A stretch of 51,315 nucleotides of DNA from Pseudomonadota bacterium (lineage in GTDB: Bacteria; Pseudomonadota; Gammaproteobacteria; Burkholderiales; Burkholderiaceae_E). Of the stretch, positions 41,868-50,113 are shown one piece after another. How positions within the stretch are numbered: the first letter of the stretch is position 1; every line of letters begins with the position of its first letter. Location of the stretch: positions 1 to 51,315 of the forward strand of contig JAEWFA010000044.1 in assembly GCA_023389055.1 (NCBI GenBank), read 5' to 3'. Below the pieces are notes generated by a model, which saw nothing but the letters and a program-made list of their open reading frames with translations, was not told the origin of the DNA and searched no databases. The translations under genes and the position numbers were made by a program.

Positions 41868-41873
41868 TAGAAT
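41868..41873 (+). promoter_or_regulatory. -10 box of ftsY
   Basis: TAGAAT, part of GGCAGGTAGAAT, identical over 12 bases to the ychF promoter and also followed by a G/C-rich discriminator. It ends 17 bases before the ftsY ATG, inside the 35-base gap to the divergent M16 gene. Confidence 0.5.
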
Positions 41874-41890
41874 CGGCCCCGAGTGTAGCC

Positions 41891-43300
41891 ATGTTCGGAT
41901 TCCTGCGTCGCAAGAGGCCCTCCGCGGCCGAAAGCTCCCCCACCTCCGACGATTCGGCCTCGCCCGGCGCTTCAGCGCCCGAAGCCGCATCCGGCGGAAT
42001 CGGTGCGCCGACGCACAGCCTGTACCCTTCGGAGATCCTGTATCCGGCCGAGGTGCTGCCGCCGGCCGAAGCCGAACCGGTTCTGCCGCCGGCGCCGACC
42101 GAGCCGCCCCTCGACACGACCGAACCGCCGCGGGCCCTGGCCGAAGCGGAGCCGACGCCAGCCGAAGCGCCGAAGACCCCGGTCGAAGTGCCGCAGGCGG
42201 AGACGGACGCACCACCGCCCGTTGCTGCGCCTGCGCCGCAGGCTGCGCAATCCGTTGCGGCGCAGGACGCCCGCACGCCAGCGGAAACTCCGGCGCCGTT
42301 CTACGGCAGCCTCTATTCGGCCGAGGTGCTCGCCCGTCCGGAGGCGATCGTCCTTCCGTCGGGCGATGCGGTCGTCACGCTGTCGGAGGCGGAGCGGCGC
42401 ACGTGGGTCGAGCGACTGCGCGAAGGCATGTCGCGAACGCGTGGCAACCTCGCCGGGCTGTTCTCGAACGTCCAGGTCGACGACGCGCTCTTCGACGAGC
42501 TCGAGTCGGCCCTGATCGCCAGCGATGCCGGCGTGGCGACGACGCAATGGCTGATGCAGCGCCTGCAGGAACGCGTGCGCCGCGAGCGGCTGGCCGACGC
42601 CGAGCAGGTGCGCCTGGCACTGCGTGCGCTGCTCGTCGAACTGCTGATGCCGCTCGAGAAACCGATGGACATCGACGCGGCCGAGCCTCTGGTGATGATG
42701 ATTGCCGGCGTCAACGGCGCCGGCAAGACGACTTCGATCGGCAAGCTCGCGCATCACCTGCAACGCGAAGGCAAGTCGATCCTGCTCGCCGCCGGCGACA
42801 CCTTCCGGGCCGCCGCGCGCGAACAACTCGCCGAGTGGGGTTCACGCAACCGCGTCGACGTCATCGCGCAGCAGGGCGGCGATCCGGCAGCCGTGGCCTT
42901 CGACGCCGTGCACGCCGGTCGTGCGCGGCGAACCGGCATCGTCATCATCGACACCGCCGGACGACTGCCGACGCAGACGCACCTGATGGACGAGCTGCGC
43001 AAGATCCGGCGCGTCGTGGCGAAGGCGATGGAAGGCGCGCCGCACGAAACGCTGCTCGTGCTCGACGGCAACACCGGGCAGAACATGCTGGCGCAGGTCA
43101 AGGCCTTCGACGATGCGGTCCCGCTGAGCGGGCTCATCGTCACGAAGCTCGACGGAACGGCGAAGGGCGGCGCGCTGGTCGCCCTCGCCTTCACGCGCCG
43201 CGAGCGCCCGGTTCCGGTCTACTTCATCGGCGTGGGCGAGAAGATCGACGACCTGCAGGCCTTCTCGGCCGACGAGTTCGCCGGCGCGCTGCTCGACTAG
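41891..43300 (+). CDS. ftsY: Signal recognition particle receptor FtsY
   Basis: 469 residues. The SRP receptor GTPase delivers nascent membrane proteins to SecYEG. The N-terminal acidic A-domain (to about 165) is Pro/Ala/Glu-rich and holds copies of a short motif: SLYPSEILYPAEVLPPAE near residues 38-55 and GSLYSAEVLARPE near 138-150. The NG domain has G1 GVNGAGKTT (273-281), DTFRAAAREQL, DTAGR, and TKLDGTAKGG. The ATG at 41891 opens MFGFLRRKRP, a basic membrane-targeting start. Confidence 0.96.
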   Translation: MFGFLRRKRPSAAESSPTSDDSASPGASAPEAASGGIGAPTHSLYPSEILYPAEVLPPAEAEPVLPPAPTEPPLDTTEPPRALAEAEPTPAEAPKTPVEVPQAETDAPPPVAAPAPQAAQSVAAQDARTPAETPAPFYGSLYSAEVLARPEAIVLPSGDAVVTLSEAERRTWVERLREGMSRTRGNLAGLFSNVQVDDALFDELESALIASDAGVATTQWLMQRLQERVRRERLADAEQVRLALRALLVELLMPLEKPMDIDAAEPLVMMIAGVNGAGKTTSIGKLAHHLQREGKSILLAAGDTFRAAAREQLAEWGSRNRVDVIAQQGGDPAAVAFDAVHAGRARRTGIVIIDTAGRLPTQTHLMDELRKIRRVVAKAMEGAPHETLLVLDGNTGQNMLAQVKAFDDAVPLSGLIVTKLDGTAKGGALVALAFTRRERPVPVYFIGVGEKIDDLQAFSADEFAGALLD

Positions 43301-43342
43301 GGCCCGGCTCGGCGACGATCCGGGCGCGACACAGGTTTCGCA

Positions 43343-44053
43343 CTAGACGATCGCCAACTCGGACAGTTCGGCCATCGCGCGCAGCTGCTCGGGCACGAGG
43401 CGCGGCATTGCCTTGTGGCGACTGGCGGCGCCGACCGGACCGAGCAGGTCGATCTCGGGATGGCGCTCGACGAAGAAGAATTCCCGCAGCGGATGGCGGC
43501 TGTGCCGCATGGCCTCGTGCGCCTCGAAGACGCCCAGCCGCATCAGGCGGTGCGTGGCGACGTCGCGGCCGCGCAGCGCGACAAGCGGCGCATCGGGAAA
43601 GACGTCGGTGAAGCCGAGCGCGGCGTACTCGCGGGCCGCGGCATCGCGTGCCGCGACGAGCATCGTCTGCACCTGCGCAGCCAGGCAGTAGCGATGAAAG
43701 GCCTTCCAGAGCATCCGACGCACGAGCGTCGGGTCGCCGGACTCGCGCACGACCAGGCGCGAGCCTTCGGCGATCGACTGGTGCCGCATCGACTCCGGCA
43801 GTGCCACCACGGCGTCGATCATCATCGGGCCGTTTTCGCCGGCAAGGATGCGTAGCGTTCCGAGCGCCTCCCCGTCGAAGCGCGACTCCGCCAGCAGCAG
43901 TGTGGCATTCGGTTGCCGGTCGTAGGCGTCGGACACCGCCGCGACGGCGTCGGTTCGGGCGCGCGCTCGCAAGGCGAACACGCGCGCACGATCCTGCTCG
44001 CTGCGCGCCACGCGAACGGTGACGGTTGAGGCAACGGCTACTTGGGTGGGCAT
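43343..44053 (-). CDS. GNAT-fold acyltransferase, FeeM/N-acyl amino acid synthase-like
   Basis: 236 residues from ATG 44053. Segments typical of the acyl-ACP-using N-acyltransferase group are VRVARSEQDRARVFALRARAR, EALGTLRILAGENG, EGSRLVVRES and LWKAFHRYCLAAQVQTMLVAARDAAAREYAALGFTDVF. The last block is the GNAT-like core. Such enzymes make N-acyl amino acids or homoserine-lactone-like signals, but the substrate cannot be read here. Earlier starts (44125, 44158) are possible; AAGGTG before 44053 favours that one. It is convergent with ftsY. Confidence 0.55.
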   Translation of the reverse strand: MPTQVAVASTVTVRVARSEQDRARVFALRARARTDAVAAVSDAYDRQPNATLLLAESRFDGEALGTLRILAGENGPMMIDAVVALPESMRHQSIAEGSRLVVRESGDPTLVRRMLWKAFHRYCLAAQVQTMLVAARDAAAREYAALGFTDVFPDAPLVALRGRDVATHRLMRLGVFEAHEAMRHSRHPLREFFFVERHPEIDLLGPVGAASRHKAMPRLVPEQLRAMAELSELAIV

Positions 44054-44261
44054 CGAAGCACCTTGCGGTCGAGCTTTCGGAAGTTCGACGCGCTCCGCGT
44101 GCGGCGGCGTCGGATCGATGCCCATCGTAGGCCCGCCGCCGCGACCGAGGCCATCCACCGGTCGGCGTGCCCGGTACGCCGGTCGGACGAACGGGACGGC
44201 CGAACGACACGGACGACGGACAGCGCACGAAAAGCGACGCCCGCAGCAGGCGCCGACGCCG

Positions 44262-44906
44262 TCAGCTGCGCGTCGCCTCGGCCTGCTCGGAAGGCTGCGC
44301 CTTGCGGAACGCGTCGAGCTTCATGCACTCGTCGAAGATGCGCAGCGTGCGCTCGTAGCGCTCCACTTCCGTGTCGTAGCGGCGCGCATTGAAGATCTGC
44401 GGCACGAGGCAGGCGTCCGCCATCGTCGGCTCGTCGCCGTGGCAGAAGCGACCGGTCCGGGAGTCGGCAAGCTCGCGCTCGAGCGCGGCGAGCCCTTCAT
44501 CGCACCAGTGGCGATACCACCGCGCGATGGCCTGCGCGTCGAGGCCGAGCTCGTCGCGCAGGTGATTGAGCACGCGCAGGTTGTTCAGCGGATGGATCTC
44601 GGCGGCGACGAGCATCGCCAGCGAGCGGACGCGGGCCCGTCCCGGTGCGTCGCCGGGAAGCAGCTTCGGTCCGGGCTTCGTCTCGTCGAGGTACTCGATG
44701 ATCGCCAGCGACTGCGCCACGCGCCGCTCGCCGTCGACCAGAAGGGGCACCAGCCCTTGCGGATTTACCGCCCGGAACGGGTCGCCGCATTGCTCGCCCG
44801 AAGGTAGCCAGACGACCTGCGGCGCCCACGACAAACCCTTGAGATTCAAGGCGATGCGTACTCGGAACGAAGCGGAGCTGCGGAAATAGGTGTAGAGCTG
44901 GAGCAT
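44262..44906 (-). CDS. maiA: Maleylacetoacetate isomerase / zeta-class glutathione S-transferase
   Basis: 214 residues. The N-terminal glutathione-binding motif is RSSASFRVRIAL (usual SSxSxRVRIAL), with NPQGLVPLL and QSLAIIEYLDE. The C-terminal helical domain contains PLNNLRVLNHL. It isomerises maleylacetoacetate in tyrosine/gentisate breakdown; no other gene of that route is here. It is divergent from rpoH. The 208 bases behind it, before the acyltransferase start, hold no recognised gene. Confidence 0.88.
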   Translation of the reverse strand: MLQLYTYFRSSASFRVRIALNLKGLSWAPQVVWLPSGEQCGDPFRAVNPQGLVPLLVDGERRVAQSLAIIEYLDETKPGPKLLPGDAPGRARVRSLAMLVAAEIHPLNNLRVLNHLRDELGLDAQAIARWYRHWCDEGLAALERELADSRTGRFCHGDEPTMADACLVPQIFNARRYDTEVERYERTLRIFDECMKLDAFRKAQPSEQAEATRS

Positions 44907-44951
44907 GGAAATCCTTCTAAGCTGTCTATCCTGTCTGCGAGTTTCGTGGCG

Positions 44952-44978
44952 CTGGCACTCTCGGCCTGCGAGTGCTAA
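44952..44978 (+). promoter_or_regulatory. CIRCE-like HrcA operator upstream of rpoH
   Basis: CTGGCACTC-N9-GAGTGCTAA matches the CIRCE consensus TTAGCACTC-N9-GAGTGCTAA at 16 of 18 arm positions, with a perfect right arm and the exact 9-base spacer. It lies 28 bases before the rpoH ATG. A possible promoter overlaps it (TGGCAC 44953-44958, 17-base spacer, TAATCT 44976-44981), so bound HrcA would block rpoH transcription. Confidence 0.85.
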
Positions 44979-45006
44979 TCTCTCGGTTCAGTAAGGAGGT
45001 AATCGG

Positions 45007-45900
45007 ATGACAAAGGGAAATTCGGCTGCGCTGGTGCCCGCTTCGCCCAATGCGATGATGGCGCTGCCCGCGGTCGGGAATCTCGATGCCTATATTGCCG
45101 CGGTTCACCGCCTGCCGATGCTCAGTGCCGAGCAGGAGTCCGAATTGTCCCGCCGCTATCGGGATACCGGCGATCTCGACGCGGCGCGTGACATGGTGCT
45201 TTCGCACCTGCGGCTCGTCGTCTCGATCGCGCGCCAGTATCTCGGCTACGGGCTTCCCCACGCCGACCTGATCCAGGAAGGCAACATCGGCCTGATGAAG
45301 GCCGTCAAGCGCTTCGACCCCGACCGGGGGGTGCGCCTGGTTTCGTTCGCACTGCACTGGATCCGCGCCGAGATCCACGAGTACATCCTGAAGAACTGGC
45401 GCACCGTGAAGGTCGCGACGACGAAGGCGCAACGCAAGCTGTTCTTCAACCTGCGCTCGCGCAAGCCGGGCCCGCAGGCGCTCACCGCGGCGGAAGTCGG
45501 TGCGATCGCGCGCGACCTGAACGTGCGCGAGAAAGACGTGATCGAGATGGAGACGCGCCTGGGCGGCCAGGACGTCGCGCTCGACTCGTCGGCCGACGAC
45601 GGCGAGGAGAGCTTCGCGCCGATCGCGTGGCTCGCTGCGCCGCAGGCCGAGCCTGTGCAGGTGCTCGAGTCGCGCGACCGTGACCGGTTGCACAGCGAAG
45701 GCATCGCCAGCGCGCTGGCCGCGCTCGATGCGCGCAGTCGCCGGATCATCGAGACGCGCTGGCTGAAGGACGAAGCCGAAGGCGGAACGCTCACGCTGCA
45801 CGAACTCGCCGACGAGTTCGGCGTATCCGCCGAGCGCATTCGCCAGATCGAGGCGAAAGCGCTGCAGAAGATGAGAGGGGCGTTGGCCGACTACGTCTGA
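45007..45900 (+). CDS. rpoH: RNA polymerase sigma-32 (heat shock) factor
   Basis: 297 residues. Region 2 is SHLRLVVSIARQYLGYGLPHADLIQEGNIGLMKAVKRFDP with the core-binding and -10 segments. The RpoH box QRKLFFNLR, which is specific to sigma-32, is present. Region 4 is LTLHELADEFGVSAERIRQIEAKALQKMR. TAAGGAGGT just before the start is a near-perfect ribosome binding site. The CIRCE-like element upstream suggests repression by HrcA, linking both heat-shock systems. Confidence 0.97.
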   Translation: MTKGNSAALVPASPNAMMALPAVGNLDAYIAAVHRLPMLSAEQESELSRRYRDTGDLDAARDMVLSHLRLVVSIARQYLGYGLPHADLIQEGNIGLMKAVKRFDPDRGVRLVSFALHWIRAEIHEYILKNWRTVKVATTKAQRKLFFNLRSRKPGPQALTAAEVGAIARDLNVREKDVIEMETRLGGQDVALDSSADDGEESFAPIAWLAAPQAEPVQVLESRDRDRLHSEGIASALAALDARSRRIIETRWLKDEAEGGTLTLHELADEFGVSAERIRQIEAKALQKMRGALADYV

Positions 45901-45902
45901 CG

Positions 45903-45941
45903 GGGCACGCGCCGCGGGCGCGTATTCTCACGCGCGTGCCC
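45903..45941 (+). promoter_or_regulatory. Inverted repeat over the EamA start codon
   Basis: GGGCACGCGC (45903-45912) and GCGCGTGCCC (45932-45941) are perfect 10-base arms around a 19-base loop. The right arm contains the GTG start of the EamA gene, and the loop contains a -10-like TATTCT (45923-45928). No T-tract follows, so it is not a standard rpoH terminator; it could be an operator or an mRNA structure on read-through transcripts. Confidence 0.55.
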
Positions 45942-46844
45942 GCCGCAGCCCTCGCCTGCCTGCTGTTCAACGCCTTCGTCTGGGGCGTCTCGTGGTGGCC
46001 GTTCCGTCAACTGAACGCGCTGGGCCTTCACAGCGTCTGGGCGACCGGCTTCGCATTCCTCTTTTCGACGATCGTCATCAGTCTCTGGCGCCCGCGCGCA
46101 TGGGCAGGACTCGTGCGGCGCCCGGGGCTGTACTGGCTCCTCCTCGCCGCCGGCGCGACCAACGTCGCCTTCAACTGGGGCGTGATGATCGGCGAAGTCG
46201 TCCGCGTCGTCCTGCTCTTCTACCTGATGCCGGTGTGGTCGATGTTGCTCGCGCGCTGGCTGCTCGACGAGCCGATCACGCGCGCGGCGCTCGCGCGCAT
46301 GACGCTCGCGCTGGGCGGCGCGGCCATCGTGCTGTGGCAGCCGGGCGCAGGCCTGCCGCTGCCGTCGTCGCTCGCCGACTGGCTCGGCGTGGCCGGCGGC
46401 GTGTGTTTCGCCTTCGTCAACGTGCTCGTGCGCCACAACCGCGATGCTCCCGATGACGTGCGCGCGCTGGCGATGTTCGTCGGCGGCTTCGTCGTCGCCG
46501 TTGCGATGGCCTGGCTGATGTCGGGCACCGGAGCGATGGCCTATCCGCCGGCGCCGCACTGGTTGTGGATCTCCGGAACGGTCGCGTTGGCGCTTGCGCT
46601 GCTCGCCGGCAACTTCGCACTGCAGTACGGCGTTGCGCGCGTGCCGGCCAGCGTGACCGCGATCGTGATGCTCAGCGAGGTCGTCTTCGCGGCACTGTCA
46701 GCGATGGCGATCGGCGGCGAGACGCTGCATGCGCGCACACTGGCCGGCGGCGCGATGATCCTCGCCGCCACCGTGCTGGTGGCGCTCAGCCCAGCAGCGC
46801 CCGCAGGTCGTGAACGATCGGCTCGGGCCCGGTCCCGTGCTTGA
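45936..46844 (+). CDS. EamA/DMT-family transporter
   Basis: 302 residues with ten hydrophobic helices in two EamA repeats (LACLLFNAFVWGVSWWPFRQLNALG, then the second half from about SLADWLGVAGGVCFAFVNVLVRH). Family members export amino acids or other metabolites; the substrate is unknown. GTG at 45936 lies exactly 7 bases after TATTCT, suggesting a leaderless message. The 3' end overlaps the convergent sco gene by 59 bases. The C-terminal tail is Arg-rich, encoded in that overlap. Confidence 0.85.
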   Translation: MPAAALACLLFNAFVWGVSWWPFRQLNALGLHSVWATGFAFLFSTIVISLWRPRAWAGLVRRPGLYWLLLAAGATNVAFNWGVMIGEVVRVVLLFYLMPVWSMLLARWLLDEPITRAALARMTLALGGAAIVLWQPGAGLPLPSSLADWLGVAGGVCFAFVNVLVRHNRDAPDDVRALAMFVGGFVVAVAMAWLMSGTGAMAYPPAPHWLWISGTVALALALLAGNFALQYGVARVPASVTAIVMLSEVVFAALSAMAIGGETLHARTLAGGAMILAATVLVALSPAAPAGRERSARARSRA

Positions 46845-47406
46845 TGAACAGGCGCAGCCTGCCCTGTGGGTCGTACACGTAGCTGCCTGCCGTGTGGTCG
46901 ACCGTGTAGCTGCCCGGCGTCTTGCCCGGCACCTTCTGGTAGAAGACGCGAAACGCCTTCGCGGTGCGTTCGGTGGCCTGTTCGTCACCGTACAGGCCGA
47001 GGAAACGCGGATCGAAGGTCGGCACATAGTTCGCGAGCAGTTGCGGCGTGTCGCGCTCGGGGTCGACGGTGACGAACAGCACCTGCACGCGATCGGCGTC
47101 GGCGCCGAGGCCCTTCATGACTTCGGCGAGCTCGGTCATCGTCGTCGGGCACACGTCGGGGCACTGCGTGTAGCCGAAGAAGATCACGACGGCCTTGCCG
47201 CGGAAATCGGCAAGCGAATACGACTTGCCGTCGTGGCCGGTCAGGTGGAAGTCCTGCGCGAAATCGGCGCCGGTGACGTCGGTGTTGCGAAACTCGGGCT
47301 TCGACTGGCAGCCGGCCAGCCACAACGCTCCCGAGAGCATCGCCGCCAGTGCGGCACGGCGCGTCCAGCGCCCGGACAACGGCGCGAGCGCGTCGAAATT
47401 CGTCAT
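46786..47406 (-). CDS. SCO1/SenC copper chaperone for cytochrome oxidase
   Basis: 206 residues. A twin-Arg-like basic start and hydrophobic segment end in LAGC (Cys33), so it is probably a lipoprotein. The thioredoxin fold carries the copper-binding CPDVC (Cys82, Cys86) and His171 in VDHTAGSYVYD. It delivers copper to the CuA centre of cytochrome c oxidase. Last gene of the surf1-ctaA-ctaB-sco run, 25 bases after ctaB. Confidence 0.95.
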   Translation of the reverse strand: MTNFDALAPLSGRWTRRAALAAMLSGALWLAGCQSKPEFRNTDVTGADFAQDFHLTGHDGKSYSLADFRGKAVVIFFGYTQCPDVCPTTMTELAEVMKGLGADADRVQVLFVTVDPERDTPQLLANYVPTFDPRFLGLYGDEQATERTAKAFRVFYQKVPGKTPGSYTVDHTAGSYVYDPQGRLRLFIKHGTGPEPIVHDLRALLG

Positions 47407-47431
47407 CGCGGAAGGGTCCTCCGTGCGGGCA

Positions 47432-48325
47432 TCAGCTCATGAAGTGGTCGACGAGCAGCGCACCGAACAACGCCGCCAGGTAGAAGATCGAATAACCGAA
47501 GGTGCGTCGCGCCAACTCGTCGGAATACTTGCGCCACATCCGCCACGCGTAGCCGAGGAAGATCGCGTCGAGCACGAGCGCGCAGACGAGGTAGAGCAGG
47601 CCGCTCATCCGGATCAGGAACGGCAGCACCGAAGCGGCGACCAGCAGTACGGTGTAGAGAAGGATGTTCAGCCGCGTGAACTCCGGGCCGTGCGTTACCG
47701 GAAGCATCGGCAGGCCCGACTTGCGATAGTCGTCGATGCGATACAGCGCGAGCGACCAGAAGTGCGGCGGCGTCCAGACGAAGATGATCAGGAACAGCAC
47801 GAGCGGGGCGGCGCTCACCTCGTTGGTGACGGCGGCCCATCCGAGCACCGGCGGCATCGCGCCCGAAGCCCCGCCGATGACGATGTTCTGCGGCGTGGCA
47901 GGCTTGAGCAGCACCGTGTAGACGCCGGCGTAACCCACGAAGGTCGCCAGCGTCAGCCACATCGTCAGCGGATTGACGAAGAAGTACAGCACGAAGGCGC
48001 CGAGCACCGCGAGCGCAGTCGCGAACAGCGCATGCCCCGGGACGCCGACCTCGCCGCTGGCCGACGGCCGGCCGCGGGTGCGCGCCATGCGCGCGTCGAT
48101 GTGACGCTCGATCAGGCAGTTGAACGCGAACCCCGCACCGGCCAGCAGCGAGATGCCCAACGTGCCGAACAGCAGGATCTGCCAGTGCACCTGCTCGCGG
48201 CTCGCGAGCAGCATGCCGATCAGTGCGCAGAAAGCGGCCAGCAGCACGATGCGCGGCTTGGTCACCGTGACGTACTGCGAGACGGCCAGGCGCCAGTTCG
48301 AGGGCCGGACAGCGGGCATGTCCAT
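47432..48325 (-). CDS. ctaB: Protohaem IX farnesyltransferase (haem O synthase)
   Basis: 297-residue membrane prenyltransferase of the UbiA family, which adds farnesyl to haem B. The first Asp-rich motif region is NCLIERHIDARMARTRGRP and the second is WTPPHFWSLALYRIDDYRKSGLPMLPV; both match CtaB. About nine hydrophobic helices are present. Start at ATG 48325. The next enzyme, ctaA, lies directly upstream with a 20-base gap, so the two steps of haem A synthesis are coexpressed. Confidence 0.96.
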   Translation of the reverse strand: MDMPAVRPSNWRLAVSQYVTVTKPRIVLLAAFCALIGMLLASREQVHWQILLFGTLGISLLAGAGFAFNCLIERHIDARMARTRGRPSASGEVGVPGHALFATALAVLGAFVLYFFVNPLTMWLTLATFVGYAGVYTVLLKPATPQNIVIGGASGAMPPVLGWAAVTNEVSAAPLVLFLIIFVWTPPHFWSLALYRIDDYRKSGLPMLPVTHGPEFTRLNILLYTVLLVAASVLPFLIRMSGLLYLVCALVLDAIFLGYAWRMWRKYSDELARRTFGYSIFYLAALFGALLVDHFMS

Positions 48326-48345
48326 CGTGTTCGAACCCCGGTTAC

Positions 48346-49404
48346 TCAGATGATCGACCGCGCCTGGCGGGCGCGAAACAGCAGCGCGACGAGCAGGCCG
48401 AGCAGCAGCGCTGCGCCGCCGTTGTGCATCACCGCCACGGGCAGCGGCAGGCTGAAGTACACGTTGGACAGGCCGAGCAGCCATTGAACGACGAGGACGA
48501 CGAGAATCGCCGTGCCCAGCGCGCGCACGCCCTCGGTGCCGCGAGCGCGCCATGCGAGCCAGCCCACGTACAGTGCGACGACGACGGCGCCGAGCCGATG
48601 CATCACGTGGATCGCGGTGAGCGCCTGCTGCGACAGCAGCTCGCCGTCGCCGGTGCGTCCGAGCTCGCGCACGAAATGGAAGGCATTGGCGAAATCCATC
48701 TCGGGCCACCACTGCCCGCGGCAGGTCGGCAGGTCCGTGCAGGCGAGCGCCGCATAGTTCGTGCTCGTCCAGCCGCCGAGGAAGATCTGCACCGCGAGCA
48801 GCGCGACGCCGAGTACCGCGGGCGCGTGCAGCGCGGCCACCGGTTCGGCATCGACGTAGCGGGGCCGCTCGGTCTGGCGCAGCCACAGCCACAGCAGCAG
48901 CGCGAACGTCAGCAGCCCGCCGATCAGGTGTCCGGTGACGATCGCCGGCTTGAGCAGCAGCGTGACCGTCCACATGCCGAAGATGCCCTGCAACACGACG
49001 ACGCCGACCAGCGCAATGGGTAGCGTCGGCGACTGGCGCAACTCTTCGCGTTTGCGCCACGCGATCACCGCGATGCCGATCACGAGCAGGCCGAGCAGCT
49101 TGGCGAAATAGCGATGGATCATCTCGCGCCAGGCCTTGCCCATCGACACCGGCCCGTGCTCGCCCCCCTGCGCGGCCACCGCCCTGGCGATCTCGTCCTG
49201 CGCGTGGAACGGACTGAGCGTGCCGTAGCAGCCGGGCCAGTCGGGGCAACCCAGGCCCGCGTCGGTCAGCCGCACGTAGGCGCCGAGCATGATCAACGCG
49301 AACGTGAGCACCAGCGTGAAGCCGATCAACCGCCGGTAACGTAGCGACGCGCGCGTGCGGGTGCGCTCGCGCAGCAGGGAAGGACTCTCGATCGTTGCGC
49401 TCAT
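48346..49404 (-). CDS. ctaA: Haem A synthase
   Basis: 352 residues with eight membrane helices. It oxidises the haem O methyl group to formyl. Seen are GAYVRLTDAGLGCPDWPGCYG, the haem-ligand histidines in REMIHRYFAKLLG and IVTGHLIGG, a repeat of the half (STNYAALACTDLPTCRGQW) and TAIHVMHRLGA. The length fits the COX15/CtaA type 2 group. It follows the membrane thioredoxin-like gene by 46 bases. Confidence 0.95.
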   Translation of the reverse strand: MSATIESPSLLRERTRTRASLRYRRLIGFTLVLTFALIMLGAYVRLTDAGLGCPDWPGCYGTLSPFHAQDEIARAVAAQGGEHGPVSMGKAWREMIHRYFAKLLGLLVIGIAVIAWRKREELRQSPTLPIALVGVVVLQGIFGMWTVTLLLKPAIVTGHLIGGLLTFALLLWLWLRQTERPRYVDAEPVAALHAPAVLGVALLAVQIFLGGWTSTNYAALACTDLPTCRGQWWPEMDFANAFHFVRELGRTGDGELLSQQALTAIHVMHRLGAVVVALYVGWLAWRARGTEGVRALGTAILVVLVVQWLLGLSNVYFSLPLPVAVMHNGGAALLLGLLVALLFRARQARSII

Positions 49405-49450
49405 CTTCTCGACTCTTGCTCTCGTGCTTCAGGACGCTGCGACCGACGCC

Positions 49451-50113
49451 TCATCCGATTCCGGAGGCCCGCAGCACCTTCGCGAGATCCTTCTTGATCC
49501 GGCTGGGATCTGCATCGCGCGGAAAGCGCATCATCAGGTGCCCCAGCGGATCGATCAACCAGATGTGGTCCGAAACGGAGGTCGCTTCGGTGGCCGGCAG
49601 GCTCGCCGCGATCGCCTGCTCGGGCGCACGGATGACGAGCAACCCGTCGTGCTCGGCGAGCAGTCCCGGATCCGGCGTTCCCGCGTCCGGCAGCAACCAT
49701 ACGCGCTCGACGCGGTTGCGGTCCTTGCCCGCGGTCAAGCGAACCTGGCGCGCATGATACAGACGCAGACGACAGGAATCGTCGCAGTCCGAAGGCCCGA
49801 CGACGAGCATCACCCAGCGTCCGCGCAGCGCGCCCAGCGTTCGTACGTCGCCGACCACGGCCTCGCCCCCCAGCGCATCGACCGGCCGCTGCTCGACGAG
49901 CGCTCCGTAGTTCGTCCGTCCGTCCGGGCGCAGAACGTAATACGTGTAGTACGAGGCGGCGATCGGCGAAACGAGCACGAGCAGCAGCACGAACAGCTTG
50001 AGCCGGCCGCGCGCACGCCCCGCGACGGGCCGCGTTGCCGACGCTCTTTCCCCTGAAACCGTCGAATCCGTCACTGCCTGCCCCTGCCCTTCATTCGCGA
50101 GATGCGTCTTCAC
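49451..50113 (-). CDS. Membrane-anchored protein of the cytochrome oxidase assembly cluster
   Basis: 220 residues. One N-terminal membrane helix (LKLFVLLLVLVSPIAASYYTYYVLRP) is followed by a periplasmic SCO/thioredoxin-like domain: RGRWVMLVVGPSDCDDSCRLRLYHARQVRLTAGKDRNRVERVWLL. The DCDDSC motif takes the place of CxxxC in SCO, and SDHIWLIDPLGHLMMRFP resembles the C-terminal strand. It recurs between surf1 and ctaA in Burkholderiales. The role is probably assembly-related, inferred from position. The 5' end overlaps surf1 by 23 bases. Confidence 0.75.
   Translation of the reverse strand: MKTHLANEGQGQAVTDSTVSGERASATRPVAGRARGRLKLFVLLLVLVSPIAASYYTYYVLRPDGRTNYGALVEQRPVDALGGEAVVGDVRTLGALRGRWVMLVVGPSDCDDSCRLRLYHARQVRLTAGKDRNRVERVWLLPDAGTPDPGLLAEHDGLLVIRAPEQAIAASLPATEATSVSDHIWLIDPLGHLMMRFPRDADPSRIKKDLAKVLRASGIG

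Noticed and set aside
44953..44969. Sigma-54-like TGGCAC before rpoH
   Set aside because: No TTGC element at the needed distance; the same bases are better explained as the left arm of the CIRCE-like site.
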